DNA of 64,000 bases from Petaurus breviceps papuanus (taxonomy: Eukaryota > Chordata > Mammalia > Diprotodontia > Petauridae), in the NCBI GenBank assembly GCA_028583685.1, contig JAMXIF010001210.1, positions 11,520,170 to 11,584,169 on the forward strand, given 5' to 3'. A program made the position numbers and the translations under genes. Shown piece after piece: positions 58,101-64,000 of the stretch. Numbering within the stretch: the stretch's first letter is position 1; every line of letters begins with the position of its first letter. Below the pieces are notes generated by a model. The model saw only the letters and a list, made by a program, of their open reading frames with translations, had not been told where the DNA came from and searched no databases.

Positions 58101-58639
58101 GTATTCTGTGATTCCTTTCTACTTTCATGATAACATGGGTGAGAGATAAGAAATGAGGCAGAGGATATTTAGAATCACACAATTCTTGGACCACATATAA
58201 ACATTCATGTGTTGATATTCTTAAGGTATGGTCTTTAACTAATAATCATTAAGTCAATGATACACTACTAGAACAACTGAACTAGATGGGAAGCACCATA
58301 TTCAGTGCTTTTCCAGCTTGGCAGAACTTGCTGGAGCTCCACTGAGATAATCTTCAAAAACCACAGGTCACTTTTGCATTTACAATAAAGCATCAGGAAA
58401 ACCATGTGGAAGACTGACATAATGTAAGGCATAAAACAGAAAACACATGTTCGCTTCATTATTTTCCAGGGTCACAGAAACTGTCTTGCGGGCAAAAAAG
58501 AAAAAAAAGGATAATGAAGTATTCCAAATCCTCCTATTCCTATATGACTATATTCTGAAGGCACCCAGCCCCAAATATTCCTTTTTCTTTCCCATCCCAT
58601 ATATCTAATTGCCAAATTTTATTGGTTCTACTTCTGCAA

Positions 58640-59315
58640 AATCTCTAGTTTTCCTCCCCGTTCTCTCCATAAATACATCTACCACCCAAACTCAATCATT
58701 GCAATAACTTCCTAATTTCTCTTCCTACCTCAAAACTCTAACCATTCCAGTCCATCCTTAATGCAGTTGCCAAAGTGATATTCCTAAAGTATGTCTCACC
58801 ATATCACTCTCTTAATGAACAAACTCTGATGTCATCCTATTACCACCAAGATTAAATATAACCAGCTTCCCCAGCCCCAGTCTGGCATTTAACACCTTTA
58901 CAAAGTGATTCCAATCTACCTTTTCAAGCTCATATATTATCTCATTTTATGCACTCTTTATTACAGTCAAACTGACCTTCTGTCTGATTTTCACTACTTT
59001 TCTCTCCTGTGTCTTAGCATATATTGCCCCTCATTCACTTCTTCCTCATCTCTTAGAATCCTTAGTTTCCTCCAAAGCTCAACTAAAAACCCATCTTCTT
59101 CAAGACCTCTTTTCTGATTCCTCCCAACTGCTAGTGCCATTCCACAAATTTTACCTTGTATATATTTTGGATGTACTTTAATATGCATTGTTGTTTCCAT
59201 ACTTCTTCAGGACAGAGATTGTTTCATTTTGGATTTTGTATTCCCCCCCATGCCTAAAACAGTACCTAGAACATTATCAGTGATTTATGAATGTATGTTT
59301 ATTGAACACTGCAGA
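58640..59315 (+). mobile_element. L2 LINE 3' part (about 680 bp)
   Basis: GTTGCCAAAGTGATATTCCT, CTCACCATATCACTCTCTTA, AACTGACCTTCTGTC, CAAAGCTCAACTAAAAACCC, TACTTCTTCAGGACAGAGAT and ATGTTTATTGAACACTG follow the L2 ORF2 C-terminus and 3' UTR order. It has decayed beyond coding. Confidence 0.88.
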
Positions 59316-59742
59316 AACTCCTCAGAAAAATCACCTAATGCCAAAGGTATTCATTGAAATAAACACATTGGAAAAATAAACTGTATGATACGTATATTGT
59401 TTATTCTGTGAAATATAGATGGATAGGCAGTGTATCAAAGTAGCCTATTCACACACACATACATATATATGTATGTATGTATATTATCTCAGAGAGGTAG
59501 ACAATGAGCTGGGCCCAGAAGTGAATAGGAGGTGAGATGAAATCAAAGTTGGATAATTTTACCATGCTTTTAATATGCTTGATGACAGAAAAAAAGTCTC
59601 TTTAATACAAATATTTTCCCAATAATACTATATGTCTATGGAACAACAAGATTTCTGAAGAATCCTAATACATATAATCTAAAAGGCAATGAAAGGAAAT
59701 ACCAGGGAAACAAGTAAAGGATAGCACCTTATTAAGAATGAA

Positions 59743-59900
59743 AAGTGGCATCAAAAGACATAATTACAAACATATGTGTCCAGAAAGCAAGGCATCCTCG
59801 TCATGTATTGAAAATGATGGAAAGTGGCATCAAAAGACATAATTACAAACATATGTGTCCAGAAAGCAAGGCATCCTGGTCATGTATTGAAAATGATGGA
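59743..59900. repeat. Tandem duplication, 79-bp unit x 2
   Basis: AAGTGGCATCAAAAGACATA begins at 59743 and again at 59822; the two 79-bp units differ at one base (CATCCTCG against CATCCTGG). Junctions share short AAAGTGG-like sequence. Confidence 0.97.
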
Positions 59901-60007
59901 AAACACATATGACCAAATGGTTCACTGGTACCCTGAGAGAGTAAAAAAAATGTAAGAAGATACTTCTAGACCATAAGGTAGATCCTCAAAAGAGGACTTT
60001 TAAGTCA

Positions 60008-60325
60008 AATCAATAAGTACTTATTAAGTGCCAAGTGTATTAGGGTACAACAGTAGAAAGATGAAAATAAAAGGCTTCCTCCCCTCAAAGGGCTTACCTT
60101 CTCAGAGAAGATGGCAGAATACAAACATAGATAATTAAATAGCAAGATAATTTGAGAAGGTAGAGAATACTAAACCTTGGAAGCTTAGGAAAGACAAGAT
60201 AATTTGAGAAGGTAGAGAATACTAAGCCCTGGAAGCTTAGGAAAGACTTCATATAAAAGGTGGCACCTGAGCTGAAATTGAAGGAAAGTAAGACTTTTAA
60301 ATGGTAATGGGGAAAGACTCTGAGA
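60008..60325 (+). repeat. Unassigned interspersed family copy with internal tandem duplication
   Basis: CAATAAGTACTTATTAAGTGC, CCCCTCAAAGGGCTTACC and GACTTCATATAAAAGGTGGC match the family at 9975-10385. Confidence 0.6.
60144..60247. repeat. Tandem duplication, 52-bp unit x 2
   Basis: CAAGATAATTTGAGAAGGTA starts at 60144 and 60196; the units differ at about two bases (AAACCT against AAGCCC). Other copies of the host repeat have one unit here. Confidence 0.95.
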
Positions 60326-60916
60326 GGATGAAATTATGGGGTAAGATCATAATTTTTCTTACTGGAGCTAGTGTCCTTACAGACTAAATCCTAAATCTAT
60401 CAGAGCAGGTTGGCTCAAACACTTAGCAATATTATAAGTATATGAATGTGGATTTCAGTGGTCTTCCAGTCTTTTCAAAGACCTTTAAATGCATGAGAAA
60501 TAATTTCATCAAGGTAGTATTTTCAAACACAAAAGATAATCCCAGCTACTCCCTACCTTCCACAATAGCTGGAGGACATGAAACAGTGTCTAGTTTCACT
60601 CAAGCATGGCAGTAGAGATAAAGCCATGACCAAGAGAGATAAATAGTCACCTGTATAATGCAATTACTTTGAGGAGCTTTGAAAGGCACTTCCTTTTCAC
60701 TGGCTGACACTGCCTCAAGCTTTATTTCCCATAACATAAAAAAGGCAGAGTCAAAGACAGGTGGCCAATGTTAAAGTACCAAATAACCTGGGAGAAGGCG
60801 AAACCCTCTTTCCATTAATACATTAACGTTTTTCACTGTTACATTAATTTGCCATTTTAGCTAATCATCCCATTGGAAAACAGGACTGTATCAAACCTGA
60901 GAACAGTGAAATTTGA

Positions 60917-61079
60917 TTTTTTTTTTGCTTTTTTGGAGGGGGGAAGGCTGGGCAATTGGGGTTAAGTGACTTGCCCAAGGTCACACAGCTAATAAGGTTA
61001 AGTGTTTGAGGCCAGATTTGAACTCAGGTCTTCCTTACTCCTGGGCCAGTACTTTATCACTGCACCACCTAGCTTCCCT
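60917..61079 (-). mobile_element. Short tRNA-derived SINE
   Basis: T-rich left end, GGTTAAGTGACTTGCCCAAG and reversed head CACCACCTAGCTTCCC. Flanks GAACAGTGAAATTTGA (60901-60916) and GAAGAGTGAAATTTGA (61080-61095) match at 15 of 16. Confidence 0.95.
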
Positions 61080-61106
61080 GAAGAGTGAAATTTGAAAGGA
61101 GAGAGA

Positions 61107-61362
61107 AAGGGAACAAGTATTTATTAGCACTTGCTAAGTGTAGGCACTATGCTAAGCACTTTAAAAATATTATTGAGTTGATCCTCACAACCATCCTAGA
61201 TGGTAGGTGCTATTATTTCCCCCATTTTACAGTTGAGGAAACTGAGGCAGACAGAGGTTAATAGACTTGCCTAGGGTCACACAGGAAGGAAGTATCTGAG
61301 GCCAGATTTGAACTAATGTATTCCTAACTCCAAGAGCACTCTGTCAGTTAGCTGCCCTGCAG
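61107..61362 (-). mobile_element. MIR/WALLSI4-like SINE, full length
   Basis: TAGCACTTGCTAAGTGTAGG, GATCCTCACAACCATCCTAG, TTTTACAGTTGAGGAAACTG, ACTTGCCTAGGGTCACACAG and reversed head CAGTTAGCTGCCC. Confidence 0.88.
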
Positions 61363-62027
61363 AAGGGCAAGTGATGGGGGTCCAAAGCACGGAATGATTC
61401 CCAAGAAGTACTGCACATAGGAGGAAAGCATTGAGTGCCTAGAGGGGGTAGGGTAGTAAAAGTCACTCCCCTGAAAAGAGTGGGGATGTCCTTGATGATT
61501 AGCTTCCTTCATAATATGGTGGTGATTTTAGCATCAATGCTTATCAACTTTTTCTGAGGGTACCAACAATCAGCAACCTAACATGGCGAAACTATCCCCT
61601 ACAATTCTGTATACTTTCTAAACTAAACATTGACTCCAATTATATGTCTAGCCCGAGCTCCTGCAATAAACATTTTCCATTTCATGGGCTTAGGTGCCCT
61701 CCATATCCTCCAGTAGACTGCAGCTTACCCTAGAGTCTAAGAAAAGAACAGGCTACTTTGGGGGTAACATTTAAGACTTTTGGAGGGTGTATCCATTTAA
61801 CCACCCACCGTTGCTCTAAGTTAGTCAATTTTTTATAGTTTTGACAGATCAACAATAAGTTTAGTGAAATGGAATTAATTCTCAAATCACTATTTTTTGG
61901 CAGGGCTTAATGAAAATTTTCCATGACTGCCTATCCTCTATTGTTCCTGTGAAATGCAAGGAATAAAAATGACTGAAATTAGACAAATACTTAACATGTA
62001 TCAATTAAAACACTTTAGAAAAGGGGT

Positions 62028-62125
62028 CAGAGTTTGGAAACAGCTAGGTTGTGAATGGATAAAACCTAATCAAGAGGAGTTGAATTCAAAATCTTTATCA
62101 GACACTAGCTGTATGACTTAGAGCT
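62028..62125 (+). mobile_element. Truncated tRNA-derived SINE
   Basis: AACAGCTAGGTTGTGAATGG, GAGTTGAATTCAAAATCTTT and CACTAGCTGTATGACTTAG; it stops where the next SINE begins. Confidence 0.6.
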
Positions 62126-62350
62126 ACAAGCTATCATTTCAATGATGCAGTACATGGCAAACTGAACGAGAATTAAGGAAAACCTGAGTTCAAATCCTCC
62201 CTTAGATACTTGCTAGCTGTTGGACCCTTGGCATATCATTTTCTCATCCATAAAATGAGGATAATAATGGCACCTATCTCATAGAATTATTGTGAGGAGC
62301 AGAACGGTTAATTTTCTACAGTGTTTTGCAAATTTAAAGCTCCACACAAA
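62126..62350 (+). mobile_element. MIR/THER1-like SINE
   Basis: ACCTGAGTTCAAATCCTCCC, TTCTCATCCATAAAATGAGG, CATAGAATTATTGTGAGGAG. Confidence 0.75.
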
Positions 62351-62525
62351 TGTTATTATCAATATTTTAGAGCCATGGGCCAAAGTCTATTTTCAAGTGA
62401 AATAATACAGGTCAAGAGCTTTGCAAACCTTAAAGCAGTATGGAAATGTTAGCTATTATTGTTATTATTTATTATTATTATTAGTTTTAGAGAAGGAATC
62501 CATATGCATTGGGAGAGCTCCCAAC

Positions 62526-62572
62526 ACCAGTGAAGTCACATTGTGACCAGTGACCAGTGAAGTCACATTGTG
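62526..62572. repeat. Tandem duplication, 27-bp period
   Basis: ACCAGTGAAGTCACATTGTG occurs at 62526 and 62553, exactly repeated. Confidence 0.95.
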
Positions 62573-62639
62573 GTTTCATGATGGTGGAACTGTCTCAAAG
62601 AATTCAGAGTCAGACCACCTCTAATCCAAGTACAGTCAA

Positions 62640-63330
62640 CTATTGACATTGACACCTCTTATGAGTAGGTTAAGTTCCAAGAGGAAGCAGCAATTTTAAT
62701 GAAAGCAAGATGTATTTTTATAGGGCAAAGATGTAATTATATGACAGAAATTATGAATATTAAAAAGGCAGGAGGGATTTGTTAAGGGATTAGGTAATAG
62801 GGGAGGATCCCAGTCTCAGTGGAACCACACATGCGATTATCCACATTACATACAGAAAAACCCATTTGGGGGGCATTTGTTTGATAATGATATTATAATA
62901 AGCCTTTCTATATCATAAGTTCACCTTAAGGACAACTTTGCTATTACCACACAGGTGCCTACTTAGGAAACGTTCCTTCTATTGTTTGGGGGTCTACATG
63001 CTGCTTGGGCATCCTGGTGGTGCTGCTTTCTGATTGGCTGCATATTGTGGTCCTGTCTGAGACTAGATGGATGTGATTGTGGTTGAGTGCATGGACACAT
63101 CTGCTGTTTCTGTGGGAAATATGAGGAATGAGTCTGGGGGCAGTGGTTAGCTAGAGGCTGTGGCTGGGATCCCATCATATGGACACACCTGCTGTTTCTG
63201 TGAGAAATATATGAAGAAGTTAGGCTATTGAGTGTATGTGTGTGAGGAGGTGAGAGGCTAGATAGGGGCAGTGGGCCTGCTGTTCAGTGGGGTCTATAAG
63301 GAAGTTAGAATACTGGGGCTGGGGGCAGAT
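62640..63330 (-). mobile_element. Possible old LTR
   Basis: On the minus strand this reads like an LTR: a CCAAT-type box (complement of CTGATTGGCTGC near 63031), a TATAAAAATA-like motif near 62715 and an ATTAAAA signal near 62695. Termini and flanks are not resolved and the family is unknown. A Q/P-rich minus-strand frame over 62963-63178 is taken as chance. Confidence 0.3.
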
Positions 63331-63439
63331 TATTAAGATTCCATCAACATGTCTAGCTAAAAAAACAGAGAGGTAACTTTTCAAAGTTGATCTCATAAAA
63401 GGAATCAGACCAATATCTTCATATCTACACATCACTGTG

Positions 63440-63660
63440 TCAGTCGGTCAGTAAGCATTTTAAGCACCTACTAATGTGTCAGACACTGTGCTATTAAAGA
63501 ATTTATAAAGACCAACAAAAAAGCTAGTGCCTACTTTTAAGGAGCTATATCAAATAGGGAGACAACAGGCAGATAGCTTTGGGCAAACTGTATGTGCTAG
63601 ATAATCAGCAGATGGAAGACAGTATCTTTAAGGGAAATGAAGAAAGGTTTTGGGGAGAAA
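63440..63660 (+). repeat. Unassigned interspersed family copy
   Basis: GGTCAGTAAGCATTTTAAGC, GTGTCAGACACTGTGCTAT and TTTTAAGGAGCTATATCAAA. Confidence 0.55.
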
Positions 63661-64000
63661 GTGAAATACTGTGGTGTATTACTTATAGTTTCTAAATGAG
63701 CTTTGCTACTGATTTTTATAGTGACCAATGAAAGTAGCCATCCAAACAGTTATGAGCATTTCCATGTCAGGTAGAAAATAATCAGCCATTTCTACTATAT
63801 TTTTGAGCTGATCTTCACTTAGATTACCTCTGAGACATTTTTGGCCTGGTTTCAGCTTCTTAGGGCAGATGGAAAGATCAAGTGGGAAGGCATCTGGTTG
63901 AGAAGCTACCTGGATGCAAGTTTGTTAGTCTGAGAGAATATGTGGCTGTCTCCCTTTGATCTTTCCAGTAAATGCTATTTGGAAGGCCCTTGTCAATGAA

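Noticed and set aside
62963-63178. 71-codon minus-strand Gln/Pro-rich ORF as a small protein gene
   Set aside because: Lies in LTR-like, G-rich sequence with internal duplications; no supporting exon or start context.

Overview
The window looks like marsupial nuclear DNA. It is AT-rich and CpG-poor, and it is full of tRNA-derived SINEs of the marsupial type (GGGGCAGCTAGGTGGC heads, CACTTAACCCC boxes, A-rich tails). It also carries marsupial-type L1 3' ends, an L1-derived half-LINE (HAL1-like), L2/CR1-clade 3' ends and solo LTRs. I cannot name the species from sequence alone.

The only host gene I can support is the 3' part of PTH2R (parathyroid hormone 2 receptor, a class B GPCR) on the + strand. 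Four coding exons are visible at 5144-5238, 16989-17127, 18309-18350 and 20355-20750. Together they encode the last 223 residues: the end of TM5, ICL3, TM6, ECL3, TM7, helix 8 and the whole cytoplasmic tail. All splice sites are GT-AG and the frame is open across every junction. Exons for the signal peptide, ectodomain and TM1 to early TM5 must lie upstream of base 1.

Layout: 1-5143 is the 3' part of an upstream intron (L1 remnants, SINEs, a possible LTR). 5239-16988 is an 11.75 kb intron with a possible LTR, hAT-like elements, L2, an L1 ORF2-to-3' fragment and a 100-N assembly gap at 10914-11013. 17128-20354 holds two short introns and a 42-bp exon. 20751 to about 21000 is probable 3' UTR. 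From about 22000 to 64000 I find no convincing host exon. That part is intergenic sequence made of L1, L2, SINEs, microsatellites, four solo LTRs of a single ERV family and one HAL1-like element.

The most notable structures outside the receptor are: the HAL1-like element on the minus strand (43307-46073), with a broken ORF1, no ORF2 and an 11-bp flanking repeat; the four related solo LTRs at about 28.1, 34.9, 51.8 and 57.5 kb; two local tandem duplications at 59.7-60.2 kb; a back-to-back SINE pair running into the assembly gap; and a 36-bp non-tandem repeat at 27.1 and 28.7 kb. I found no evidence of a new multi-gene system, CRISPR array, operon or RNA gene. Repeat boundaries are read by eye and are usually good to about 10-30 bp unless a flanking duplication fixes them.
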